A stretch of 64,000 nt of DNA, taken from contig OY987271.1 of the NCBI GenBank assembly GCA_963920665.1, positions 12,031,350-12,095,349 on the forward strand. The letters run 5' to 3'. The notes under the pieces were generated by a model. That model was not told the DNA's origin. It did not search any database and saw nothing but the letters and a program-made list of their open reading frames with translations. The position numbers were made by a program, and so were the translations under genes. Below are positions 10,751-23,902 of this stretch, piece by piece. Numbering within the stretch: the stretch's first letter is position 1; every line of letters starts with the position of its first letter. Source of the DNA: Straminergon stramineum. Taxonomy: Eukaryota > Streptophyta > Bryopsida > Hypnales > Calliergonaceae.

Positions 10751-12815
10751 TTCTATAATATTAAATATATTTTTATTTTAAAATAAAATATTTACTTCTA
10801 TGGTGTGTTTTATATTTGACTTAGTTTCATAGGCTTTATTTTCTTAGTTTGAACCAAGTACAAAAAATGGATATCCAAAATACAAAGCAATAGTGATTGT
10901 CTAAGGCACATCCAATTTTTGGATGTTACCAGGTGTAGGGATAAAGGATTTTGGCCATGAAAACTATTATACTAAACCGTTTAGCTTAATAAATGAGAAT
11001 GTTCATCATTTCTTCTTCTTATGTTTTGATCCTAAGTGGATGGCAATCCAAAATCAAATTTGAGAGATGTTTCGCCAGGGATTGGTTCCCTTGGTTGCTA
11101 TGTATTGTTTCCCCCATCAATGGAAATTGTACATGTGTTTCAAGAAAAAAAAATCCAATTTGAGTAATCATAGATAATCTTTTAGTGTTACCAAAATCAA
11201 TTTCTACACTTGATTTCTTTTTCCATACTTGATTGTAACAAGAGGTAAATTTTGATAGAATAAGTTTCAAATTATAACAAAATAGTATCAAGTGTCATCA
11301 TGTGATTAATTGGACCTTTTTCAAATTAAATCTTTGTTATGAAATCATTGACCATGTCCTCTATTTAGTGCACAATACATTCAACTAAGTTAATAATACT
11401 CATTTTCACTTTATTGGATTACTACCTACATGTAAATATCACAAGTGATGGTATCTTATGAGCATTAAGATGTAGGGCAAGATTAGGGAGGATGAAAAGT
11501 TCAGGTATTGTTAATTATACATCAACTAATTTTCATTTATTTTCAAAGGTTATTGCCTCTGTTAAGAATATTTCTTGAGACTGTGATTGCTACTTTTGGG
11601 ATCTAATTTGTAGGTGAGATTTTCGTTTCACTAGTTTAGAATGAACTATGATAGTATGCTCTAAATCCACTCATCTTCTAAAGACTGTCCCTAGCCAAGT
11701 TTTGAAATGGACATTAACAAGTTGTAAAATGCATATGTGTAAAGCATTGAATGTTTTGCCAATGTTGTTAGAGTGGTTTAAAATTTGTCACAAGTTTCTT
11801 CATACTTTGCTAGTGGATGGAATAAGAGCCAAGGTGGGTCCATTTTTGAAATGTTCACTTGTGTTCAAAAAAACTTTTCTCCCCCAACTTTGAGTGCTAA
11901 TATTTTTCAATCTATATGGCCAAACTTGATAAAAATTTTACCACATAATCTCATACAAGTATAGTACAAGATCCTACGGTTGGATTTTGAATTTTTTTTC
12001 TTTCTTGAAAGAACACAGCAGAAATGAAAATTTCAAGTGATTTTTGTTAAAAAATAGGCCTCAGTCCTTTAGGAGTTTAGTTTAGTAAAGCTCACATTTT
12101 GGAACCCTATCTATTACTTTCTACATGCTGCAGTGCTTTTTTTGGTGAAACCATATTTTTTTTCAGACTACACATGTGAGTTTTGTAATGCCTACGATCA
12201 AGAAATAGATACCTATGGCAGAATTCTTTAGAAATTCATAAGTAATTCAAAAATGCTCCGAAAAATATGAAACCACTTGGGTTAGATTCCACATCAATTT
12301 TTCTTCGAGTGAAAAATAAGGAAAAATATTTTCGTGCATCGAAGAACCATTGAAAAGGCCGACCAGCCCTTAAACGCACGGTTTATGAGCAGACTACCTT
12401 AATGGTCTGTTCTATCCTCAGGTACCAATTGAAACACGGTCAATTATACCAAGCTGGCAGGTCCTCACACTGGCGAGCTGGCCACTATTTGGTTCATTAA
12501 AATTGCGGAGCAAATTGAGATCATCACCACCCCTGATGCTGCATTTCATGGCAAGAGGAATATTTTGAACTGAGTTGCGGCAGAAGATTAGAGGATGCTT
12601 TGCGGATTTGTTTTGTGAATACTGTTGAATTGTTTGTATGACAAATGTGCCATCATGGTTTTGATAGATGTTTGAAGAATTTCTAGTAAATATTTACAAT
12701 ACTTGTAGATGGTAGAGTATGAGTTTGAGCTAATTGGGAAACATTTGGGCAAATTCTTCATACCAAAATCTAGTTGTAGAAATTTTTTGCAGTGGATGTT
12801 AACCTATAAAGTCCT
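10751..12815. other. Non-coding DNA with a piggyBac-type remnant
   Basis: No gene is visible. At 11845-12075 the sequence matches the 3' half of the TTAA-type elements at 2317 and 27954. It shares the CTTTGAGTGCTAATATTTTT, GTACAAGATCCTACGGTT and GCAGAAATGA blocks and ends CAGTCCTTTAGGAG. The rest is AT-rich without recognisable structure. Confidence 0.55.
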
Positions 12816-13252
12816 AATAGCATCTGCAATGCTCCCAGGAACAGGCCCAGTATTGGTATTGTACACCTCGCTCTAATGCAACCGTTAAGGGGCCCTCTAC
12901 TTCCACGGCCTCGGTATGGCACCACTCGGGATCGGCAAATTTGCAAAATGTGAAGGGCCCATGAGTTGGCTCGGTGGAGGAATAATCATTGTTGTCATAC
13001 CTTTTCAAGCATTGGTATGTGTGTCAATCAATGCAACCTTCCCTTATTTGCATGAAAAGTCTTTTTTAATATAGAATTTTGTCCTTTCTTTCTTTTTATG
13101 ATTTGAAAAGTCCATTTGATGTTTGGATTGCCGGCTTTGCATTGGATTGATTTGTTCTAAAAAATCCCCAGCACTATGCAAGCCTTGTGGAATGCCATGC
13201 AATCTGTCAATACAGGGACTATTTACTGACACCGCATTGCAGATGCTCTAAG
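12816..13252. mobile_element. Small TIR element (MITE), AGCATCTGCAATGC ends
   Basis: The left end reads AGCATCTGCAATGC and the right end GCATTGCAGATGCT, an inverted repeat about 437 bp apart. No coding sequence is present. 'AGCATCT-CAA' termini are common in plant MITEs, but I cannot name the superfamily because no clear target duplication is visible. Confidence 0.6.
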
Positions 13253-13702
13253 AGCAGCTCCAATGCAACCCATTTACAAGCACTGAAATAGTGCAAATGG
13301 TTGTTGTAAAGGCCATTTGCAAATAAGAGCACCCCAATTAATGCAACCATTGCAACTAATTATATTTTCAATGGCACTTCACGTAGGAGCCCCTGCTTGT
13401 CATTTTGATGCAATTTATTGAGCATGGAACAATACTCTGAAAGCTCATATTCTCTGACTACTGCGCGCAAATCTGAATACCTCACCCAAAGCACGTTGAA
13501 AAAGTGCAAGAGGTTCCATTAAAAATTAAAAACAAAAATAAAAAAGTTGTAGCGTTGTGTTTGTTGGGCCTTAGCTTGTTGCTGCATTGGGGGCAATGCA
13601 ACATGTGGCAGGTTGGCAAGAGGGCCGGTCCGCCTTTTGATTCGACAATAGGCCCGACACTTTTGAGTGACTCTTCCTGTCTCCACATTGGGATGCTCTA
13701 AA
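13253..13702. mobile_element. Second small TIR element next to the first
   Basis: The left end, AGAGCAGCTCCAATGCAACC, is related to the rc of the right end, AGAGCATCCCAATGTGG. A further internal copy, AGAGCACCCCAATTAATGCAACC, lies at about 13326. It abuts the previous element, so the two may be tandem or nested copies of one family. Confidence 0.5.
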
Positions 13703-13853
13703 GCCATTTTTTCTGCCAAAAATGACTCATAACTGCTAATTCTTCTAGGTTCATTCAAGAATAAAAAAGTTATTTTAAAAATCTAATCATAGGAGCTTGG
13801 ACTTCACTTGTCTTAGATCATGTGGTAAAAATTTCATGAAGTTTGATTGTAAG

Positions 13854-14347
13854 GTAAAACAACCCATTGTGGTCAGAATTAGGAGTTCATACTCATGCCA
13901 TGGCTGAAATTTTTTAATTTTTTTCCCATGTAAACACAAGTGTGAGAAACAATGAGAACATTTGAAATTATAATTTTTTTTGACAAAGTATGAATTTACT
14001 ATTAATTTTTGAAGTGTTCAGCCCATCATGGCCCAAAAGAGTCTATAGACTACCCTAGAACCAACAAAATCTATATCCATCATGCTCATCATACATACCT
14101 AAAGTAGTCACAATAATTTATAATGTGAAAGGCCTAAAATAGTCACTTCCTACAATGAAATTACACTAAATAGTTAGAAGTTCCTAATGTAGTCACTAAT
14201 CACTCCATTACTGTCAGGTAAGACATTGATTGCGGTTCAAATCTCATTTAGTAATAAAACCTGTGATGGGGTCTAAAAAAACCCATAATGGGGTCATTCC
14301 ATAGGTGTCCATTATGGGTCATCTGACCACAATGGGCTATTTTACTT
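13854..14347. mobile_element. TIR element with CCCATTGTGGTCAG ends
   Basis: GTAAAACAACCCATTGTGGT at the left and the complement of GTAAAATAGCCCATTGTGGT at the right form a 23-base inverted repeat with two mismatches, about 490 bp apart. It is non-coding, with internal 'AAAGTAGTCAC' repeats around 14100-14200. The superfamily is unknown. Confidence 0.55.
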
Positions 14348-17300
14348 TATATCATCCCCCCCCCAAAGTGTTATTCCAATAATTGCCCAACCATCCACTA
14401 GATGATGAAATCTTGTTGTGAGAAGTGCATTTCATTTTATTATAGTTTCTTAAGAATAAATTATTTTTTGTTCAAGCATGGAGATGTTAAAATGCATTGG
14501 ATGATGGTTGTTGTGAGAAGTGCAATTCTAATTTTAAAAAAATATTCTTATAATTATTTTTAGTTCAAGCATTGAGAGGTTAAATACTCAAAGCTTTAGT
14601 TTCAATGCTATTATATTCTAAACAACAAACCAATACAAAGTCTATTTTTGAGAAAATTATAGCCTCGTAGAACATTTCAATATTTTTGTTAGGTTTCAAA
14701 CCACTACAATTAATGTTTCACCCATTTACCAATCCCACTACTTACATAAAAAAATCAAGCCTCTCATTGTGATCCTTTCTTTGTGTAGTGTAGTATATTT
14801 TTTCTTATCCAAAATCCTCAAATCCCAAGAATGCCAATCATGGAAGACTCAAAAGGTGTCAAATTGTTAGTAGAGTCTCACATAACTAAGACCAAGTGGA
14901 ATCATAGCGGTATCTAAGAACAAATTGTTTATTTTCAAATTAACTTACATCAACATGTATAAGAAGTTCAAGACTGACAATTAATAACAATTCATGAAAT
15001 TCCTACAAGCCTATTGGAGGCAAATTGATTACACACACAAATGATTCGTCCTTGAGCCATCATATTCACATACAAGTAGTTAGCTAATTGCAAACACAAT
15101 AATTTGCTTTAATTATATTTATCACAATGGAAGAAATTCACACGTACAAATTGCCAATCAATCATAGACCTATATGAATTGCCTTTTAAGAAAATTTGGC
15201 CTTTAGGGTTATAGTTTCAAATATGAGAAAATGACTCTTGATCTTAGAAGATCACTTAGTCTACTTGGCTCAATCAAGAGTCTTAGAAGGACCACTTAAG
15301 AAGGACTATATATATATATATATATATATATGCCCAATGCTTTGTTGCCTCAACCAAAATGAAATCCATGGAGGTTGTGGATCCAAATTACCCTCACCAA
15401 TAGAGATGCAATTAGTGCATACCATTGAAGCACCTAGGCATGCAACAACGCTTGCTTTTCAGCCAACTTATCCTCAACCATCCATTGGAGAGATATCCTT
15501 GTCTCAAACTTTTAAAGCCTCAAATTCAATATTAAAATATCATTTTTTAGTACTATTTCATAACTATCACCGTTGTGTGCGTTTTTAATACTAACTTAGT
15601 CGATGATTGAATCAACATTAGATCAATCACCCATTGATTTAGTACTCTGAATCACTCTATAAATTGGAGTTTGAAACAATACTAGATATGCATTCAATTT
15701 GGTAAATGTTCAATACAAACTCAATATCAATTCAATCGTATCCAAAAAAGTATGGAAATAATAATGATTCCATCATTCTTATTAAGGTTCAAACCTAATG
15801 TCAATTCAATTGGAACCAAAACAAATTTCATTAAGTACCAATACAATTACAATTTCTAAAACACCTTTGCAAAAAGGATTTACATCAAAATAATGAAATA
15901 AGATTACAAAGAAGGGGCCATAATATCTTTTTTTATCTAAACAATGAATTACAACAAATCATGACCAAATGTGCATATAATTTTCAAATTCAATTGACTC
16001 ATTGCTTCTCTATAATGATGAAATGGCATATGTTAATCAACTTGGCCTTAACAGAGTCTTCCAACTTCTTCATGAGTTGGACATGCATGGATGAATGACT
16101 AGACTTCATGTCCATCCCTAGTGTTGCACATCTACACATGCACCACTCCCAATCAAAAGCATTGTTTTCAATTAAAATATCTCATGCAACACTATGAATT
16201 GAATTATGACTCATAGTAATAAATCATGAATAAATTGAAAGTCACATGTCCAAAGAAGCCAAATTGTTCTAACATGATATAGACATATTTAATGTAAAAA
16301 AAATCAAATAGCTTTGCAGAGCAAACTCCCAAAACAACTTATTGGTCCTAGTTGTAGAAGCATAATGTTTGCAAGAAGATCGAGCAATTAGACAATGAGT
16401 AGAGAAAGTGCTTAATTGCCAAGAAAAACAAAGGTATTCAACTACAATCGACTGCAGTGTATACCTGGATTACAAGAAGATAAAAAAAGAAGTAATGAAG
16501 ATTGGAGAGAGGGTAGCTAGAAACACCATAGCAAAGGAATTAAAGCAAACCTCCACACAACAACTTCGAAGAAATTAAATGAAAGTGCACAACTGTTTAT
16601 TAGAAGATCGAGCAATTTGACAATGAGTAGATTGAGAATGAGCTTAGATCAAAAGAAACATATAGTACTTGCATGCCTTCTCTCTCAAGCAATCTTAGAT
16701 TTGTTTAGACCTCTGAACTATTCAAAACAACTGGCAAACACTACCAATCAAAATACACTTCATGGAGTATATACTACAAATAATCTTTAAAATCATGTAG
16801 AATCAATCCATTTCAATTGAATTATGATATATAGTAATTGTAAGAATGAACTCACCACATGCATAAAGAGGCAGAACTGTGATGTAGAGTTGTTTCTTTG
16901 GAAATCTTTCCCTGTAATTTATGTCAAACTAGTCACAGTTGAAGACTGATGAATTGTACTTCACTGAATAGGGGTATTAAGGGGACCCATACTAATTAAT
17001 GGACATTCCACACCATATAAATATCTACCTTTATTGTACATCAGTAGTTAATGAAGTGTCCGGGAGATGTACATCATATTTCAAACATCTACAGTTTTCT
17101 ACAATCAGTCCTTTTAATTTTTTGGTCCCCATAATACCCCTATTCAGTATAGAACTAGGACCAAATTTGAAGTTAGTACAAATTCAACACAAATTGAAAA
17201 TGAGAATTGAATTTTCTCCAATACTAATAAAATTCTGAAAATTTGATTAGTATGACTAATAATTTGAATTACATCAGAAAAGTTGGACCAGATTATTTTG

Positions 17301-18434
17301 GTGCCATTTTGACACCAAAGGTCACATATGGGTCATTTTAGTGTCATCTTATCCATACTAGGTTGGTATGGAGGTTGGTATGGAGGTTGGCACAAAATCA
17401 ACTTAATTGCATTTCAATGCACCAACATGGTAGCATGTTCACATGCCTTGAAGTTTGTGATGCTAGCATGAATGAATAGGAAAACTGGCAATCCTAACTT
17501 CTTGACCAATTCCTCAGTTAACTTTCATTTCTTTTCTCAAATTGGAACTTTAGAAGTGCCAGTTACTTAAAAACTATGTTTGGTGTTGCAAGTGGAAACA
17601 CGCCCTACTGAATGATGTGTGCACAACCAATGTCGCCAGTGGCAGTGTAGTTGCACCTTGACCTTGCTGCACGTACTCCTACTTTATTGAACTCCCAAAA
17701 TTAGTTGAGTATTCTAAATTTTTATACCTTTCCATGCACAACCATTCTTCTCAAAGAGCATGAAGAAAGCTATTTCATTTAATAGAATACATGTTGAACT
17801 GCTCTTGATGTATTTTGCGATCACTGTTAAAAAATGAGAATTATCATTGTATTTTATCATTGGCCATCCTGAGCTCCAAGCTGCATTTTGCTGTCTATGA
17901 TTCTAGAGGAGAAAATTATTTCATTGTCCATATGCTTTTGAAATACAATCCTCCTTTCTACCACATCTCAAACCAAGAATTGCAGTCTACTGCAAGTGGA
18001 ATCACAACCAAATCTCAAGCATTTATAACTAAATTTAATGAGCTGAGAATGGACTAGAAGGCTCTAAAGATTTTCCAAATCTATTGAAAAGCAACGGAAA
18101 ATGAAGAAATGCAATCATTCGGACAGGCAAAAAATGGGAATGCAATTTGCAAGTAGAGCTCTAGAGCAAGGACACTCCTCTTAGTAGGGCAACCATGCCA
18201 AACAGTCCACACCTCCAACATCAAACTTTCCCAACATTCCTTTGTCATGCAAGAATTTCTTGATTGCTAACTAGGTACCTCACGAAGAAACGTCAAATGG
18301 TCAACCAAACAAAACCAAAAATCCTGAAATGACCATGTGATCAGCTTCCGCTATTCAAGAAACTCGCAAAGAAGTTTCCTAAAACATAAAATAGACTTCC
18401 TAATGATTTGATGGTAAAAACTACTAAGATTGTA
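14348..18434. other. Non-coding AT-rich stretch
   Basis: I see no supportable gene over about 4 kb. It holds a (TA)n microsatellite at 15307-15331 and a short tandem GGTTGGTATGGA repeat near 17370-17390. The remaining open frames look like chance. Confidence 0.5.
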
Positions 18435-19544
18435 TGTCACGCCCCTTAGTGACACTTACCACCTTAAGTTCACTTTCCAAACACTTAATACCTCAATGCC
18501 ACCAAGGTTCATGCTCTCCTAACACTGCACATGCCACGCACCCACAATGTTAGGTTCCAACTCAAGTCACGGGGTTCCCCATTCCTCCGTGACTCCCAAT
18601 CCTTTCCTTCCAATACTTAAATCCCACAAGACACCGGGCATGTCATTTGATAACATGGGGCGGAACTTCCATTGATGTCCAAGCACTCGGTGAGGCACTA
18701 CTCCCACCGGTGCTAACCGCCCTTGAATGGGACCCAACTCCCCCACTAGGCCCAACCCAACTCATCTCGGGACTCACCAAACGGGACTCACACCATGGCC
18801 TAGTGTGGAGTGGGACACCACCCAACCGGTATCAAGGAGTGCACAAGCACTCCATGGTAACATACAAGTGGTGGTGAGGCTCCAACACTAACCTCACCAC
18901 TCGGGGCCACTTAGGCTCACCATGGCACCATCCGGGAGTGAGGAGGGAGACCACCCCTCCTCATAGTACTCCCTGTGGGATTCGGCACCCCCCCCCCCCT
19001 TGTATGTCAAGGGGGACTCCCAAACACCCTTTGGTTTTGGAAGACCACCCCGTTTCTCTCGATTCGCACTAGTTTGGGACTCCCGAACCTCCACCCGGCA
19101 TAACTTTGCGGTCCGGGATCCAAATTGCACATGCGACCCCATTTTCAATATCTACGCGACGCTTAGATGCCGATGGACTACTCACTTGCTCCATTCGGAC
19201 AAGTACTCGCAAAGTTATTGCCCTCCAAAGATTCGGGATACTCCTGGCGCGGCCAGGGCACTCCCGGCGCGACCGGGACACCCCCAACTTTGAACGCCCA
19301 TAACTTTTGACTCGCAAGTCCAAATCACGCGTTCTTTGGACGGCTAGAAGCGTCTTCTCAAGGCCTTTCCAAGCATGTATCACACGCCCCCAAATTCGTC
19401 TGGATCAGAGCGCTACATCGCTCTGATCGCTCGGGACTCCTAGTCCCCCTCACCTCCTCTCTTGCAAGGCTTGGGGAGTCACCCCCAATGTCCCCCTTGC
19501 TCACCAAGGTGGCACGGGCACGCCTTGTGATGAGGGTCGTGACA
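18435..19544. repeat. Long inverted repeat, left arm (LTR-like)
   Basis: This 1.1-kb GC-richer segment starts TGTCACGCCCC and ends GGGTCGTGACA, so it has TG...CA ends and a short terminal inverted repeat as in plant LTRs. It is almost identical to the reverse complement of 23903-25010, with a few substitutions and a poly-G length difference (poly-C at about 18989). It could be a solo LTR or the arm of a foldback element. I found no matching 5-base target duplications. It has no coding content I trust. Confidence 0.7.
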
Positions 19545-19639
19545 TTAGGTTTCAAAATCCTATTAAAGAAGAGGCAACTAGGGTTTTAAAATCTTAAACA
19601 ATGACTTGTCAACATTTTGAAAACCCATATTTTTCTTGG

Positions 19640-19962
19640 ATTAACCGAAAAGAAAAAAGGGGACTACCATAGAAATGTGACTATGAAATATTATTATAGT
19701 AAAAATGTGACTAGCAAATACAATTTGGGCATTTCCTAGACATGTTCCCTATCGTTCTCTATTATTTCCTATGAAGTATTTTGGGGTTCCCAACAAGTGT
19801 ATACTATATGCCCATGAAGTTCAAGGCCAAAATATGATGGCAATCATATTTGCACACACCTTTTTCTCCAAGGGGTTGGCCTCCAAGAATATGACTACAA
19901 GCAATCACCAATCATCCCCAGTCATATTTTCATAGTCATAAAACACCCATTTTACTGTAGTG
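19640..19962. mobile_element. CACTA-family end fragment
   Basis: The sequence ends TTTTACTGTAGTG, the complement of CACTACAGTAAAA, preceded by CATAGTCATAAAACACCC and AGTCATA repeats. It matches the type-A ends of the large CACTA copies at 40698 and 57820. The left part is missing, apparently cut near the LTR-like arm. Confidence 0.7.
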
Positions 19963-20510
19963 GCATGTATTTCAAATATAGCATTGATGTCTTCATCATT
20001 CTTCAATTGTCCAACAAGCAAAGTTTTCTTAGCTCCTCATGTTCCCTACAAATCAAAGAAAGTAGGCTTCACAGTTGTATAGCTCATAAGTATGAATGTC
20101 TTTGATTTATCAAACAAATTCTCTACCCCACAATCAATGAAGAAATTGAATGTGTTACAAAATGGACTTTTGATTTTCATTGCTCTTGAGTTGAGTTTGA
20201 AGATTGGATATTTACACCAATTGTGGCTAGAATTGCATTCAACCTTGCTTCATTGATTTGATCATTAATGTGTTTTAAGCAAGATGGTAACTTATACCAA
20301 TGCCACACCTTCATTGGTGTCACCCACTTGCCACCTCTTGACTCCTAGAGACATTCTTGAGTCTTTTAAAACATTTTGAGTATGGATTGAATTTCTCTCA
20401 ACAACTCCTAACAAAGGTACAATTTTATCCAACTTCACCTTGAGAGCTTTGCAACTTTCTTTGATTTGTATTGCCCCTTTGGTAGCAACCATCACTTCTT
20501 TAACTTTCAT
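19963..20510 (-). pseudogene. Relic of an RPW8-type NLR resistance gene
   Basis: On the minus strand, 20510-20292 encodes 'AIQIKESCKALKVKLDKIVP', which resembles the helical RPW8 domain of helper-type plant NLRs. Further 3' (about 20140-19970) a frame reads VENLFDKSKTF, then FFDL, then a broken P-loop (G-T-stop-G-A-K-K-T-L-L) and QLKNDEDINAIFE. That order (RPW8, linker, NB-ARC P-loop) fits an RPW8-NLR. Several stops, a mutated P-loop and truncation by the CACTA end at 19962 make it a dead fragment. This is the only host-gene-like sequence I see. The call rests on short motifs and is tentative. Confidence 0.45.
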
Positions 20511-21273
20511 TCAAGCTACTTTGAGTGGGCCTAGATCTCAATATTCAAAACAAATGGTCTTAGGGTGATTGCACAACCATACTAAGCATTGGGATAGAAA
20601 AGTTATGGGTAAAGAGTTGAAAAGGCTTTGTAATGGGCTTTTCTACCATATCCATTAGAAAATCATATTCATTCAATTCTTGATGGAATTGGTTTAGCTA
20701 ATCTAGCACTCTCATAGTACTACAGGAATCCAAAAACTCAAATTTAACATGCATATTTGAACAATAAAGATTCAAGGTGCTTCTACACACTCTATGATAT
20801 ATCAATCTTAGTAAGATGACTACCACCACTAAATACAAAATGCTAATGAGCTAAAAAAGCACATAAGTATTACGACTCTAAAAAATATGGATATAGATAT
20901 ATAATTTTAAATCTTTTGTACTTCTAGTGAATCTACTTGTTTACTTTTGTAATACAATGTAAATCTCATATTTTCATCCTTTTCAATTAAAAAATGATAT
21001 TTTCCAAATGAGCATGTTATCTCTATGTCCTTGAATCTATTACCACATGAGAAATAAGGAATGAATTGATACCAAGAAATTGTTGCATTCTTTACAAGAG
21101 AAAAGGAGGACTACCCTACAACCAATGTCAACAGTCTTGTTCCAAGTTGATTTCTTCAACACATTGACAATCAAAACCCACGTTTTGAACCAATGGATGT
21201 GCTTTACTCCATAATCAATCCAATTAGGTAGATTGTACCATCTCTGAGAAGCTACAAATGGTGTAAGTAATTA
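20511..21273. other. Non-coding spacer
   Basis: I see nothing recognisable here. Diverged 5' sequence of the NLR relic may extend into it. Confidence 0.35.
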
Positions 21274-22467
21274 CACTACAACAAAATTAGTGTTTTATGA
21301 TTGCAAAATATAACTACAATGAGTCATAAAATTCAAAATATGACTCAAGTAGAAATCATTGTAGATGATGTGTGATATGACTGGGTCTAATCATTATCAA
21401 CTAGTGGCTTTGGACATGAATCATATTTGTAGTCATATGTAATGGGGGGTATAAGTAGCCAAATTTTGCCAAGGTGGCATATTCCTTGACCATCCTTGGA
21501 GGCTTGACTTTTTATAACCTCCCCGGATAAAGGAAAAAAAAGTCTACTTGGATGTGACTCCATCTAGTCATATTTTTAGTTGATGTGGAATATGACTATG
21601 GTGAGTCATATTTTGGCTAACGTGGCATATGACTTTGTACACTCATATTTTTGGTTGATGTAAAAAATGACTATTGTGAGTCATATTTTTTGTTGATGTG
21701 AAAATTGACTCTTGTGTATTGTGTTTTCTATTGATGTGAAACACGACTCTCGTGGATTATATTTTCTATTGATGTGAAAAATATCTCAAGATCATGAGTC
21801 ATACTTTATTCCTCTCTTCATTCTTTCTAAATCCCATAAAAATTTGACTTATTATATAAACATGTGCCACCCCACATTATTGTATGCATGTTTTGTAATA
21901 AATACATCATACAATAGAAAATATTTTTTTTGGATTGGCATTAAACAAAGTCATGCCTTAACCCCAAGGAATGGCCCTTAGGGCCAAAATACAAGAGACC
22001 CACTTTAGATTGTCCACTTTTTTCTTGTCCTCCCCCCCCCAAAAAAAATAACTTCCTAAGAAATGTGACTACAAAATATAATTGATGCAAAAATATGACT
22101 ACAAAATATGATTGAAGTGGAAATATAACTAGACACTATCAAAATATGTTCCTTGACCAAATTTTCCTTGGGCTACGGGCTACCCCAAAAGAAAAAAAAT
22201 ATGACTAAAGCAAAAATAAGACTGAAAAATATGACTAGGCGTTCCTCAAACATGATCCCTATTGTCCCCTATAAAGTATTTCGGCGTTTCCAACGAATGT
22301 ATACTTTATGCTCATGATGTACAAGGTTTGAATATGACTAGCAATCATATTTGCAATCATATATCTCCCTAAGGTTTGGGCCTCTAAGAATATCACTATG
22401 AATAGTCACTAGTCATCCCCAGTCATATTTTTATAATTCATAGTCATAAAACACCTTTTTGTTGTAC
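21274..22467. mobile_element. 1.2-kb non-autonomous CACTA derivative
   Basis: The left end reads CACTACAACAAAATTAGTG and the right end TTTTTGTTGTACTA, an imperfect inverted repeat. The left 600 bases follow the type-B end of the big CACTA copies (52668-53300), including the GGGTCTA-TCATTA and GGGGGGTATAA blocks. The right 400 bases follow the type-A end. It has many TATGACT/AGTCATA repeats and no coding capacity. It is an internal-deletion derivative of the same family. The right terminal base is uncertain. Confidence 0.75.
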
Positions 22468-23902
22468 TATAAACACTTCCAAACTCACCTCCCAAGCTCA
22501 TCCGATGGCCCAAGCAAAGGAATCAAATGACTCCTATCAACCAACAATGTTGAAACATAAGTATTGTACAACATCAGGTCCTTCTAAGAAACAATCTCGC
22601 GAAGAACAACATGCCAAATTCCACACAATCAACCTCATATGGGCACCGCAACAACATTGACATAGAGTTTCACAAGCACCTACTCTCCTGACAAACCGTA
22701 GAGAGAACCTCCTACCACTAGAGGAAAACATTGTCATAGTGAACAAAAACTAGTTGATGTTTTTTGAAAATTGTGTTAAAATGAACCCAAAGTTTTTGAA
22801 ATTGTGTTGCAATGAATACGAATTTTCAATTTTCTATCACAAAAAACAGAAAATGTCAGCTCGTTTTTGTTGACTGTGATACAATTTTCTACTAGTATAC
22901 AAAGAGTTTCAAAAGTAAAGAAATGGTGAAAGGCTAGTAAGAAGGACGAGGTTAACCTAGAGACAATGATGAGATGAGGATGCAAAATGAGCATTGGAGG
23001 ACTTCACCTAAGATTGTAGGAAAAAAAGAAGTTTCTTCATCCCCATTTTTTGTAAAGTTGCTTGAATATATTTTTAGTGAATACAATAATATTGCAAATC
23101 CCCTCATTATGGTATTATTAAATTTTTCAAAGAAGAATGTGCTTGAGTTGACCCATGGATTAACTTTGTCGAGTGTTTTGGGCCATTTCTTGCTATTTAC
23201 TCTTAATGTGAATTTTAGACACAAAAATGATATTTTTTTAAAATTGAGTCCAACTAATGAAATGAAGCTTATTATGTGTAGTTTCAAATCCAATTAGACC
23301 TACTAAAAAAATCATATATTTCAAAATTTTATCACAATATGAACTTTGATTCTAAAACCATAGTTTGTTGAATTTTGAATATTATAGTGGCACAATACCA
23401 TGATGTTATAAACTATAGCACACATCTATGGTAAAAATTTCAGATTGTTTGAGTATATTTTGTATTTGATATGGATTTATTTCCTTTTAAAGACATTCAC
23501 AATAATTTCAAATTTAACCAAAAAATTTGAAAATTTTATGACTTGTAATAGGCATAGATGACTTTGAAAAACAAATGTAAAATTTTTCATTCATATCTAG
23601 TTGTAAAATGGCAGCAAACAAAGAGATGGACAATGAGGCTTGAAATCAATGGACATGGGAGTGATGGGACTCTAAAGCAAACAAAGTCATGGGCAATGCA
23701 AAAATGTAGGAGGTCTATAAAGTGACCATTTAGCAATTGATTCATAATTTTAGGGTGGGGATTTTGACTTCTTTAAAACACTTCTCTTGAAATATAGATG
23801 GAATTGGCATCTAATTTCAAGTTGTTTTATACCATTTGGGGATCTTTGTAGAATTAGACATGAAGTTTGAAGTTTGAATCAAATTAGACTTTAAAAGTCC
23901 TT
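22468..23902. other. Non-coding stretch
   Basis: I see no supportable gene. It is AT-rich with no clear repeats. Confidence 0.4.

Noticed and set aside
15238..15588. A 116-codon frame over the TA microsatellite
   Set aside because: It reads through (TA)n as YIYIYI and matches nothing, so it is a chance frame.
18567..19383. Several open frames in the LTR-like arm (for example 19069-19383)
   Set aside because: They recur only because the arms are inverted copies, and no frame has a domain or codon pattern of a gene.
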